A stretch of DNA of 64,000 bases from Sistotremastrum niveocremeum HHB9708 (lineage: Eukaryota; Basidiomycota; Agaricomycetes; Sistotremastrales; Sistotremastraceae): the NCBI GenBank assembly GCA_001630475.1, contig KV419399.1:704552-768551 (forward strand), in the 5' to 3' direction. A model generated the notes under the pieces. It ran no database searches and was not told the origin of the DNA. It saw only the letters and a list, made by a program, of their open reading frames with translations. Positions within the stretch are counted from its first letter, which is position 1. Every line of letters starts with the position of its first letter. The translations under genes were made by a program, and so were the position numbers. Shown piece by piece: positions 23,679 to 34,066 of this stretch.

Positions 23679-24609
23679 ATGGCTCGAAAGCGCACTGCTA
23701 CAGAAATGCGTCCTGTTACAATCCATTTCGAGAGGCTTGATCGTGTTGATGGCTCCGCGCGATTTGGATTCGGTGAGTAGTCAAGCCTACATTTTTATTG
23801 ACTGTTCGCTTGCGCTATTCGCGTGAATACTACACCGACGACGATTCCTGCTTTGTCTTTCTCTATAGCCTGTTCATACGGTCGTTGACAATCTCAATGT
23901 TGCAGGTGATACCACGGTGTTAGCTTCGGTGTCGGGTCCTATCGAAGTCCGACTCGCAGCTGAACTGGCTTCAAAAGCGACTTTCGAAGTTACTGTCAGA
24001 CCTCTCTCAGGCATACCAGGTGCGTTCGAGTCAACATCATATTATATCTCTGATTAACGACATATCAACCTAACAGGAACGGAGTCCAAGTCTCTCGCTT
24101 CCTCAATTCGATCGCTCCTCTCCCCCATATTCATATTCACCCAAAATCCCCGTTCACTAATCCAACTCGTAATCCAATCACTCACCCCATCACCTCGGTC
24201 ATCGCCTTCACAATCATTCTCACCATCATTAGTGGCAGCGATGATAAACGCATCCATGCTCGCTCTTCTTAGAGCATCGTCGTTTCCACTCAAAGGCGTC
24301 ATTTGTGCTGTGGCAGTCGGCAAGAAGTCATTTGGAGATCATGAGTTGGTGCTTGATCCTGAAGGAGAAGTAGCTCAGGGTGGATGTTTCGCATTCTTGT
24401 TCGGGGGCGGAGGGAAAGAAGAGGAAGTGGTGTGGACGAATTGGAAATCGGGGAGAGGATGGGAGGCAGATATGGCTGTCGATGGTGATGCTGATGCGGA
24501 CCTTGACGACGCGAGAGAACTGGCGAGGAAGGCTGCGCGGGAGGTTTATGCTTCAATTCGAAAGGCTATCGCCCAAGAAGGGGGCGAGGTGGTTATGGAT
24601 GTGGATTGA
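23679..24609 (+). CDS. RRP46: Exosome RNase PH-type subunit Rrp46
   Basis: Subunit of the nine-protein ring of the RNA exosome, which guides RNA to Rrp44 and Rrp6 for 3'-5' decay and rRNA processing; members of the eukaryotic ring are catalytically inactive. Exons 23679-23772, 23906-24019 and 24077-24609 give 246 aa. The RNase PH fold begins in exon 1 with RVDGSARFGFGDTTVLASVSGPIEV, here given in parts: GSARFGFGDTTVLASV then SGPIEVRLAAELASKATFEV. The second half has LVAAMINASMLALLRASSFP, LKGVICAVAVGK and a strand DHELVLDPEGEVAQGG, as in Rrp46. The phosphate- and metal-binding residues of active RNase PH are not evident. The start at 23679 is chosen over an in-frame upstream start because it sits directly before the family N-terminus. 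It converges with the DUF6699 gene ending at 24740. Confidence 0.85.
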
Positions 24610-24739
24610 AATAATCTCAGTGCATAGTAAGTTATACATTCTTTTTATTTACTACAACATGCTCAGTCCTACACGTAGTACAGATTGCATAGGCGACCCT
24701 CATATATCCATATATCTGTCTTGCGGACCACGACATCAC

Positions 24740-25871
24740 TCATGCCGGCAGTAATTTCAGCTCGAATGTCATCATCATATTCGACACCTGCACCAGCCCG
24801 CCAAAAGTCTTCCGATTCAACGTGAAATCCACTCGCTTCAGTCCTCCTCTCAAATTAGCATCCCAAGCAGCCTCATCGGGAATGCTATAACATCGTCGAT
24901 AATACGCCTCTTTCATCTGTTCCTTGAATCTCGGCGAGAAGCTCTCATACGCCTCTCTTCCAATGCCCTTCCGTAACGAATGGTAAATGTCACCAAGAAG
25001 ACTCATGACGGTGATATATCCATGCGTTGGTGGGGCTTTGACGTCGATGACCCACGGGAAGAGTTCGCATATGATCCGGGCGCTGGAGAGTTCGGGATCG
25101 AAAGCGGATGTGTGGGGGTCTGGAGCGTTGTTCATCCACACTGTGAAGGGTGGATGTGAGATGTTCCATTGAAGGAGCTCGCCGCGTCGATCCAGGCATC
25201 GATGGAGCGCGATGTCACGATAAAACTCTTCTGTGGACGTGGATCTAATAAGCATCTTGTTCCGACGTGGATAGACTGAGAAACCACATACCATGGGTGT
25301 CGAGCTGGTTGTTCCGCCCACTGAACCAATCTCTCATCCTGTCCGTCCAACTTCTCTCCGGCTCCGGGACACTTTCGATCCATGCGAAAGGATTAGTGTC
25401 TTCGGGTAACAACGTTGGTCGTGAATAAGGAGAAGCACGAGGCGATGGAAGAGAGATCGTCCCTCGATACGGGGACGTATCGCTATGAAGCATTACGCCA
25501 TTCCCGTACGGTGTCCCTTGTGGATAATAGTATCGATAAGCATTCTGCCATGCTGGATCGACATGTGGCAGAGCGACAGTCGTGAGTCCTGGCGATCCAC
25601 CGGTCGTCCATGGGTATGAGTTCCCGACGGGTGCAACGCCGGCGGGCAGGGGCGATATGGGCGATATGGGGGCGGGTTGGATGTTGGGTGTGAGATATGT
25701 ACCTGGATAGTATCCTGCGTAGTTGTACCCGTATGGAGGGGCGAAGACGGGTTGAGGGTAGAGTGCGATTGGGACGACGTTGGGGGAGCCCGAGTTGCGC
25801 CTGACGCGCGAGTTTCGTCGTCGGGGTGCACCCGTGACGGGGTCATATTCGACTTCAGATGCGGCACACAT
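24740..25871 (-). CDS. DUF6699 domain protein
   Basis: Basidiomycete protein of unknown function with a C-terminal DUF6699 domain. The N-terminal half is Pro/Tyr/Gly/Ser-rich and disordered (YPQPVFAPPYGYNYAGYYPG). The domain has the usual order: LLQWNISHPP near its start, then ITVMSLLGDIYHSL (the VTV-x-DVL-x-IY helix), and LKRVDFTLNRKTFGGLV (the R-x-DFL...F-x-GL end). The two halves are in different frames. A GTGGGC...TCTCAG intron of about 46 nt (near 25345-25300) joins them in phase; the more obvious GTATGT donor at the join leads to an early stop, so the intron choice is tentative. Three more members lie at 54.1-60.5 kb. Confidence 0.7.
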
Positions 25872-26762
25872 GTAGATCGTATTGTGCTAGTGATCGAAAT
25901 ATCAGGGTAGGTCGAGATGGGATGGCCCGTTTGTGTTATCGCGTGAGATTGTGAGTCGAGATGAGGTGGTGATGGTGAATGGCAAGTGGTATGGGACGTT
26001 CTGTGGGGGGATTTCAAAGGTTAAATCGAAGATAGAATGGGGCGGTCAAAGGGTGGGCGGGCACAGTCCCGACTGCGCCTCCCTCAGTAGAACTGGAAGG
26101 AGAGAAATATAGGGAGATCGGGTCCGAGTGCTTGCGAGTCAGACGGCGGTCAAAGTGAGCGGGGCCAGCCTGTGCGTGCACTAGGAGCTGGGGACAACAA
26201 TCGTCAGCAAGGCAATAAGACAAGCTGGACACCGATCAACGTCGCGAGAACATCGATGGATGCTTTATCTGGAAGCGGATCGCGATCCGGATCCGGTATC
26301 TTGTTTAGTCCCCCAAGCGAAGCCCTTTGTCCCCGTCTTCATGCCCCGTATGGATCATATCTAGCTGGTGTGCGGGTAGAGGGATACTCGGAGACCAAGA
26401 CGCGGCTTCGCTGATCAAGAAGATCGGATCGACTGAGTCGTTTGCACCGCTCTGCGTAAATATTCTGGATCGGTTCTGTTTTGACCATGCAGTGCACCAA
26501 ATTGCTCAGTGCAAGATTGTCGAATCATTGTCGAATCCTGAAGAGCAGTTCTCGTATCGGATGCAACAGACCGCCGGTGGTCACGCTACTGTTCTGTTTA
26601 ATTTACTAACTTGATACCGCCGACTGCGGATGCTTACATGGCCACCGTAAATGGAAGGAACAGTGAAATTCGATACGTTTCGACGTCCCTAACGTGAAGG
26701 TAATAAGTTTGTCGCATAGTAATTATGCATCCAGACCTGAACCCGATGATGTGTCCGTAAGA
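25872..26762. other. Intergenic, no supported gene
   Basis: This probably holds the 5' region of the DUF6699 gene and the 3' region of the STAND gene. Plus-strand frames at 26172-26414 and 26327-26614 have a coding-like composition, but no splice chain or family match. Confidence 0.4.
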
Positions 26763-29700
26763 CTATATATCTTCAGTCGTTGCAATCAGTTCATCTATTC
26801 TCGCGGTGCACTTGGCTTCTCCGATAGGGTCTTCTGCACGTTTGAACCAAAGACAAGCCTTCTCCAAATCTCGTCTGGCGTCATTTCGATCTTCCTGGAC
26901 ATCCGCGAGCCTCATCAAGCATTCAGCGATCTTTTTGCGGACACCGGTGTATTTGATGAGATCCAGGGTCGCTTCGTAGCAAGCTTTGGAAACGCTCGAT
27001 TCCTGCTGCTGCAGAAAGAGATCCCCAAGCCCTTGGATGCTCGAGGAAAGAGCCACCCGGTCAGAGATCTTCCGGAAGACAAGAGACGCCACAATAAAGC
27101 AATTTCGAGCATCGTCCAGCTTTTCCAGCTTTAAAGCTACGTTTCCCATCTTCGCCAGTGCTTCCGCGTCCACCATCACTCCCAGATGGCCGTCTCCTCG
27201 ATACACGCGTCGCACTTCACACAAATGTGCCCATGCAGTGGAGTAATTTCCGAGCGTATATTCGACATCTCCAATTTCGGTGAGACATTTGGCTTGCTGA
27301 ATGATCCACTTGAGTTTCGCATATTGACGGAATGCAGCGTGAAGATAAATCTTCCCCTTCTCGGCGTCTCCACCGGCCATGGCAAGGCTGCCAAGTGCTT
27401 CCGTAACCGTGGCGACCCAGCCCTCATGTCCGAGTTTAACTGAGACTCGTTCAGCCAGGAGGAGCACGCGATGCGCCTCAGCTAGAGATCCTTGATAGCG
27501 GAGAACTTCCCCCCACGAATAGAGATTGGTCACATAGTCCTGTGATTCTCCCGTTATCGGTGCTTGCAGCTGCTCCGCTTTTCTAAAGTATTCTTCCGCG
27601 AGTGGGAATAGGCACCGGGAGGCGTATATCTGGGCTAGACGACTGTAGAGTGCTGATCGAATAAGAGGCATATCGTGCTGATCGGTCAATGATAGGGCTT
27701 CTTGCAGTGTCTGCATGACTTCATGTGGCTCAGCTGAATATAGTTGAGTCCATGCCAAGGTTCGCAATGTGTCTGCGTGATGGCGGTAGTCATCGTGAGC
27801 GCTGTATATAGCGATCGCCCGCTTCGAATATTCGATGGCTGAGTCGAATTGACCGAGGCGCCGAGCGCAGTCGGCTAAGATTTTCATCGTACGAGCTTTG
27901 CTCAAGGCCAGACTTCGTTCATCTACATCTTCAAGGGCATCCAATATGGCTAGGCGATCCTCTGCGTCCTTCAGGCCTATAGATGCATCCTGATGATACA
28001 ACCTGTAGCCCGTATTGATGCAATCTATCTCGAGCCGACGATCGCCGAGATTCTTCGCCGCCGCGGTCGCAAGTGGGAGGAGTTGGCGTGATAACGAAGA
28101 CGTGTAAATGAAGTCGCCCATCCGAAGGACACTTAATATGGCTTCCGTTGGGGCATCCGCTCTCTGAAGTGCGGCGAGAAGGACCGTGAATATGTTCGTG
28201 GTTTGCGAACGAAGAGCCGAAAGGTTCTCTTTGTTGTCGAATGTACCCGACTCATCCACAGTCTTCGTTAACCTGAAGAAATAATCTTGCAAGATCGCCA
28301 GGTCTTCCCCGGGGATTGGCTTATGCTTCTGCATGTATTCTCGGATGGGCGATAGCGCTCGGATTCTATTGGAGATAGGTTCCATGTATGATAGCGCAAC
28401 TTGTCGCAACGTTGAGATAGCAGGTGCTATTCCGGTTTCGTCCCGCAGAATGCGAGAAAGATCGACGGTTGTCACACCATCTGGAAGGAGAGACAGGACC
28501 TGAAGGACCTTCACAGCAAGGGGTGCTTTGGCTAGTCGCTGACTCGAGAGCGAGACCTGGATGGATACCTCAACGCTAGAGAGGCGTCCATCAAAGCCCC
28601 TGGTCAGCATCCCGATCTTCTGTTGAGTCCATTCGTCAAGCAAGGCCTTGCAATCGGTGTGTTGAGCAACGTTGCCCATTAGTGTGACGGCAAGAGGAAC
28701 ATAATCCACTTCTTCCAAGAGTTTAGAAAGATATATATCGTCTTCTGGAGCGTCTGAAAGGCTAAGAAAGAGCTGCTTGGCAGCGTCGGGTTGCAACGCG
28801 GGCAACGGGGCAACGAAAGGTCGTTTCCACGCAATACCAGCTGGTCTCTCGGCGCCTCGGATGGTGATAAGAATGCTCAAGTTCGGTATATCAGCGAGAG
28901 CGGATAGTATTTCTTCGACTTTCACTCTTTCGGCTGTCGGCTCCCAAGGAGTTTCGAAATTATCGAGGACGAGTAGCGTCGGATTTGGGCCCTTCAATCT
29001 GGCGATTATACGGGGCATCGAAATGTTTCCCTTCAGGTCGAAGTAATCCCCAAGAGTGGCCTGCAAATTTTCCGCGGTCGGCACAGTCTCGCAGGAGATC
29101 AAGTGTCGATTTCGTCCATAAACTGACGCGACTTCTCCATCATAGAGAACAGCCAATGCCACAGTCGTCTTTCCTATCCCGGGAGCTCCAACCACTGCTA
29201 CATGTGCCTGATCGGAAGCGCATAGTTGGCCCACGATCGTCGCTATGATCGTGGATCGACCAAAGAGATGTTGGGGCTCTGGAGGTAGGGTTGCATCGCC
29301 ATTTGCCTGGATAATAGCTCGGGTCAGTCCAGTTTCAAAACAATGATAAGCTTTGGAAATAGGGCTTACATCGTGGTTCGCTTGAGCGTTTGACTGTGCT
29401 GCTTGTTCCTGGTAAATTTGCAAAATGGCAGCCTCAAATTCGTCTTGATGATGCGCTGTGGCATGACTTAGCGAACCAGAAAGAGCGACGTTGGCCAGCT
29501 GCGTTTGTTTCAAGAATATGGACATCGCTCGGTCCAGATCATCTTCAAGTTTCCGGACTCGGATGACGTCAAAGCCTGCTCCTAGCAGTCGACTGAATCC
29601 GCCCCGGGACGAAGGGGATCGCAGATCATCCAGAATGCTTTGAAGCGTCGATAGAAGCTGGCCGACATTTCGTACTAGTGCTTCGGATGGGTGAGAATCG

Positions 29701-29987
29701 GTGTCGACTAAGGCACTTGCAATATTCCACCCAATTTCGAGAACTTTCTCGACCAATCTACGAAGATCATCGCTTTTGGATCGCTGATTCTGCGAGGATA
29801 CTTTAGCCACCAGGCGTGGAACTATAATCAAGACACTTACATCAGCTTCTTCGTATATCAACACCGCTGAGGATGCTATCGCCTGAGGATACGGCAGAGA
29901 CGAAGTTGCCGCGATGGACTTGAGAGCCCTCAGTACAGAGGTCATGGACGTGCGAGGCCGTTCTTCTCTGCCCTGTGAAGCGGCCAT
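26763..29987 (-). CDS. STAND NTPase (NLR-like) with TPR-like repeats
   Basis: A 1036-aa signal-transduction ATPase of the type used in fungal non-self recognition. The start is the ATG at 29987 (MAASQGREERP). Two in-frame introns, 29840-29790 (51 nt) and 29369-29307 (63 nt, with a CTGAC branch point), would otherwise be read through. Residues about 10-160 form a helical N-terminal domain reminiscent of the MLKL/HeLo-like bundles on agaricomycete NLRs. The NTPase domain has Walker A GAPGIGKTT near residue 229 and Walker B TLLVLDNFE near 300, followed by ILITIRGAERP (sensor-like) and a winged-helix-like region. The C-terminal half, roughly residues 570-1030, is all-helical with TPR-like pairs (SAIEYSKRAIAIYSAHDDYR, AEEYFRKAEQLQ). 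The repeats are diverged and not tandemly identical. Ligand and effector are unknown. Confidence 0.9.
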   Translation of the reverse strand: MAASQGREERPRTSMTSVLRALKSIAATSSLPYPQAIASSAVLIYEEADVSVLIIVPRLVAKVSSQNQRSKSDDLRRLVEKVLEIGWNIASALVDTDSHPSEALVRNVGQLLSTLQSILDDLRSPSSRGGFSRLLGAGFDVIRVRKLEDDLDRAMSIFLKQTQLANVALSGSLSHATAHHQDEFEAAILQIYQEQAAQSNAQANHDVSPISKAYHCFETGLTRAIIQANGDATLPPEPQHLFGRSTIIATIVGQLCASDQAHVAVVGAPGIGKTTVALAVLYDGEVASVYGRNRHLISCETVPTAENLQATLGDYFDLKGNISMPRIIARLKGPNPTLLVLDNFETPWEPTAERVKVEEILSALADIPNLSILITIRGAERPAGIAWKRPFVAPLPALQPDAAKQLFLSLSDAPEDDIYLSKLLEEVDYVPLAVTLMGNVAQHTDCKALLDEWTQQKIGMLTRGFDGRLSSVEVSIQVSLSSQRLAKAPLAVKVLQVLSLLPDGVTTVDLSRILRDETGIAPAISTLRQVALSYMEPISNRIRALSPIREYMQKHKPIPGEDLAILQDYFFRLTKTVDESGTFDNKENLSALRSQTTNIFTVLLAALQRADAPTEAILSVLRMGDFIYTSSLSRQLLPLATAAAKNLGDRRLEIDCINTGYRLYHQDASIGLKDAEDRLAILDALEDVDERSLALSKARTMKILADCARRLGQFDSAIEYSKRAIAIYSAHDDYRHHADTLRTLAWTQLYSAEPHEVMQTLQEALSLTDQHDMPLIRSALYSRLAQIYASRCLFPLAEEYFRKAEQLQAPITGESQDYVTNLYSWGEVLRYQGSLAEAHRVLLLAERVSVKLGHEGWVATVTEALGSLAMAGGDAEKGKIYLHAAFRQYAKLKWIIQQAKCLTEIGDVEYTLGNYSTAWAHLCEVRRVYRGDGHLGVMVDAEALAKMGNVALKLEKLDDARNCFIVASLVFRKISDRVALSSSIQGLGDLFLQQQESSVSKACYEATLDLIKYTGVRKKIAECLMRLADVQEDRNDARRDLEKACLWFKRAEDPIGEAKCTARIDELIATTEDI

Positions 29988-31460
29988 GCTGAGGGTGAAC
30001 AATACTGTCGTCTTCCTTCAGCTTTTGATGAGAGCCCTCCATTTTCAAGACTACTGTTGGTGGAGTGAGCAGAGGGCGAAAGGTTGACGTGTGAGAACAA
30101 CATACTTCTCGTATCGTCTGTCTACGGTATGTCTACCGAGCGCATCAGCACGATCAAGCTAGGCTTGCAGACCCGGGTAATAGGCGCACGCCCCGCACTC
30201 GCACGCAGGTGAGACGAAAGTGCATACAAGAGATGCTGCAAGCATACAAGGGCCAAAACGTGAGCCGCATGTAGTACCAGTTGACATGGTCGGCAAGAAT
30301 ATTTCTTTGAATGATTATGAATAGATTGAGATACGGTGACAGCGAAGACGAGCTCGACTTTTAACTTGAAGAGATCTTGGATGTATACCGCATATGTCTG
30401 ATAGAATGAGGTGCAGCGGTGGGAGCAAATAAGCCGAGCTATTCGATCAAGACGATGACGGCACTTGGTGGGTGTGCGATGCTCGCCTCATTCAAGAGCC
30501 TTGGATTGCGACTGTGAGGAGATACACATCGTGGGCTGTCATGTGGGAGTTTGTGCCTGATCTTTAGATCGGCTGATGGCGCAGGGGTAAAACCGGAAGG
30601 TTGCCACGATGAGTACAATGATAGAGTTCTAGGGGGGAACGGCTGAATGATTGAGACGCGCTTATCTGTCGGCGCAATCAGAGGTCCAGACGGGGCTTGA
30701 GAAGAATCAACATTACTGCAAGAATCCCGTCCTTCTTCTCAGACTCTTCCTTCGTTTGACCGCTGTGAGCTGATGGCGCGACGATGTGATGAAAGAGCTG
30801 AGAGAATCTATGCTGGTTTGGACTGCGCACCCAAGCCCGAGTCCTGTGAAAAGATAAGGGACGGACGACTCATGCTGTACCGTAGGGGACTCGGAATTGT
30901 AGGGGCGTCATGGAAATGCGCTTTCGAGTCAGAGAATGGTCAAGTTATGACCTGTATGAGTATGAGCCAAGAGCAGATATCTACAGGCAACGGGGACTCA
31001 CGAAGCATTCTTGCGACGTGGGGGTCGGGATCCACAGTACATGTAAGACTCGTCATTGAGGTCGACGCGGTATCATTGAGATATCTGAAGTCTAGAAGTC
31101 TGCCCCGAAGAAACTCCAGTCGTTAGCACACGATCAGCGCGATACCAGCAGCATAGGCCGACGCACCTGTTGCCTCGAATCAAACACCTCAAGTCATTAA
31201 TTCGCAGAGGTAGAGTACGGTGATCGCGAGCACGTCAACCATGTCAAGATCGACGGATGAGATTGTGAAGCTATCTTGAAGGGAATCATTGGCGCGGCAT
31301 GTTGATGATGCGATGATGGATGAATAAAAAGGAGCAATTGAACATCTGATGAAGGCCTTGGTAAACAAAGCCAAACACATTCGAATATTCTCCCAGAGTT
31401 TATGACTGATGTCACAGTAGCAAAGAAACTATTGAACACTCTTCAAAACTGACTTCTAAC
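29988..31460. other. Intergenic, no supported gene; dispersed repeat fragment
   Basis: A plus-strand frame at 30773-31126 (117 codons) is the longest, but I recognise nothing in it. At about 31348-31376 is GAAGGCCTTGGTAAACAAAG followed by CCAAACA, a fragment also found downstream of KEP1 (about 45381) and KEP2 (about 48867). Confidence 0.4.
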
Positions 31461-33383
31461 CTATTCTTCCCCATGGCCAGTGATGGGCCTTCCGTCCGTC
31501 TCAATAAGGATACCACGGATCTCACCACCTCTTACTTCCCTCGACACGAAGATGCTCCTGAACTGTGCCACTTCAATTTGAATATGGTTTACACCCTCGA
31601 ACCTTGCTTCTGTAGGAAGCGTTCTCAGCTCCTCGGGATCCCTACCCTGATTGTTGACGACTTTATACTGAACATCGTCGTTGGGGCCATCAGCCTGCGC
31701 AATTCCCGCATCAGGACTGGGTCGAATAGGAGTCTGGATTCATCCATGTTTCAGCATCGGAAATGTATAATGAATAACGTCGTACCTCGTAAACCGCATG
31801 TCCTTCCGGGGTTGTCTCGGGATTTCCACGATTATCGGTTCGCCTCTCCCAAGTCTCAGGGGAGTCTCTATCTGGCATATTTGCTGCAATATCTCTCTGG
31901 GAGAACGTTCTCGTCGATGCAGCAATGCCATCACCCGCGGCTTCTTCCCTCTTCAAGTCTTCTTCGCTGGGGTCTTCCTTCTTTGAGTTCTCCCTCTTCT
32001 GCTTGATGTATTCAACCAACTTCTGAACGGTTTTGAAGAGCACGACTCCCATGAATTCGAAAGGAATGGTGGTGCCCAAATATCCGACCATGAATGCCAC
32101 AATGATGTCGACATCCTTAGGTGCATCCTGAGTAAACTAGTGAATATCGGAAGCCTATCACGGCGAAGAATGAGAACTTACGGGAGTATTCTGAGTTCCA
32201 GAAATCACGATCGATGCATCGAGCTCCTTGTCGTAGATGGCACCCTGGAGTTGACGAACCAGCTTTGGGTCAGTGTGCTTGTCTGGATTTCCTCTGAGTA
32301 ATCGTAAGTACCCTTCTCAGGAATGTGGCACGTATACTGACGCGACGTATTGCCAGGTGAAGTTTAGATATCCTTGCCTCCATTCTATTGTCTCGATGAG
32401 CCTCCGCGCCATTCACATATAACCAATGTGACTCACTTGCATTGTCATCATTAAACTTGGCATCCTTGTCGTCTTCTTTCGACCACGAGACAGTGTTTTG
32501 TGGGGCGGGGGCATTGGAGATCAGGGTGATCGAATCCCCAGTCCCATCGTGGTTTCGCACTTTCAAACTTGCGCGAGACTGTCCCGGCAGTGCGCCCCGA
32601 ACTGACACCTCAACTTTCACATCAAGGTCGGCAGTCTCAGATGGAAGGCCACCATTTTCGGGATAAACGATCTTACTATAGTCTTGCATGATCAGCTCAC
32701 TGTAAAAGGCTAGTAAAACGTCACAAACGTTGAATTATACGTTCCATCAAATTGTTGAATATCATCAAAGAAATCTCCTCCCACGTGGGTGTCACCATCG
32801 GGTTCGTCTTCACCATCGGCCCAGAACTTGGCGTGCAAGACGCGGTTGCCGATAGAATCATCACCACTTTCCGAATTGTCGTATTTGAATGTAATAGAGC
32901 CATTGCCAGGAGCGTTAGTCTTGCCGCTCTGTTTGGAAGCCCAAGTCACTGCGCCCGGAAAGCCGTTTTTGAGACCGACGATGGTGGTATTTTCGTAAAG
33001 GACGGTGATGCTGCCAGACTTTGAGCCGATGATGATAATTGTATGGGATTCTTTGTCTCTGGCCAGATCGGTGGGATGGACGATGTAAACGGACTGCCAG
33101 GCGATAGTTGATGTGAACAAAAATTCTATTTCACGCATATGAATCGTGGGATATTGTGAAAACGAAATGTCAGCTTACTCTGGTATCCACCTTTGAGATC
33201 ATCGGTCGTGCAACCATATGGTTTCAACAATGCATCGATCTTAGTCGTCCTTTGGTTTACGGGAACGCTGGTCGCATCGGCCTGGAATTTTTTGCGTAGG
33301 ACTGGGTTGTAGCATAAGTCCTGCAAGAACTTGGCAACGCCATCGGCGGGATCGACTGTCTGAGTAGTGCTAGTTGTATACAT
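31461..33383 (-). CDS. Unrecognised 530-aa protein, seven exons
   Basis: Exons 33383-33179, 33125-32741, 32699-32437, 32384-32342, 32293-32182, 32136-31786 and 31694-31461 all join in phase and give 530 aa. The 41-nt intron 32740-32700 removes an apparent stop; without it the locus looks like two genes 20 bp apart. The N-terminus has a small helical module, VAKFLQDLCYNPVLRKKF...KIDALLKPYG, reminiscent of the short LigA/NHLP-leader-like domains in bacterial small proteins (weak resemblance). Residues about 75-330 are beta-rich with Gly, Asn and Asp (SKSGSITVLYENTTIVGLKN). A hydrophobic segment, IIVAFMVGYLGTTIPFEF, lies near residue 342, followed by a Lys/Glu-rich coil and a polar tail. There is no signal peptide. 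It diverges from the giant gene at 34067 and may act with it. Confidence 0.75.
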
Positions 33384-34066
33384 TGTGGTTATGTATTGGA
33401 ATTGTGATGTGTTGGGAGGCTGAGTGTCGTAAAATCTCACCTTCTTTGTAGCCAATTTATGGACATCTTTGTCTGTACATCGGACTAAGCCTATCAATGT
33501 GAACTTGAAGCGCCTTTCGATTGGGACATCCTCCGTGCCGTTCCGCTTTTGCTTGTTGTTCTTGGCCAAGTTCTCGACGGCGTGGCACTAGATGGCTCAT
33601 TGCAGCGAGCTGTGATGAGGATGATTTGAATTCCCGTGATTGTAAAGATACACCCCTTAGACCCACAAGTCATGTATGTTGCTCGACATACATTTACGGA
33701 TCATCTCGCAGAAATTCGAAGCTCTGGACAGGGAACATTAGACGCACTCTGATGTAGATAAGAAAATTTACTCAGAAGGCTCTTCGGCATGGAAAGTTTC
33801 AGGAAGTGAAGTTCTGCTGATTGGCCACTCGAGGCTTATTTGGTCGTTCGCACACAGTTGTCGGTGCACTATCACCCAAAATGCTTCCGCTTAGACGCTG
33901 AACGCTGACCGAGCTCGGCAACTGCTCGGCAGCCTTCGGAACGAGAGCGGAATCGGATACCGCGCTTTCGCGTCCTCAATCGACTTGGTCGTTCCCTGCA
34001 GACGCTCCGTTCATAAGGGCTAACCTGTAGTGTACACAAGTAAGTCTTGCGCTACCTTGCTCAGCC
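33384..34066. promoter_or_regulatory. Probable bidirectional promoter region
   Basis: About 680 bp between two divergently transcribed unrecognised genes. Open frames here are short, and none begins with ATG in a useful context. The region presumably holds both promoters; I see no clear TATA box. Confidence 0.4.

Noticed and set aside
29988-30002. Longer N-terminus of the STAND protein beginning five residues earlier
   Set aside because: The codon there is TTG; the first ATG in a good context is at 29987.
32689-32710. Two separate minus-strand genes 20 bp apart
   Set aside because: A 41-nt GTATAA...TTACAG intron (32740-32700) removes the apparent stop and joins both in phase, so one gene is the simpler model.
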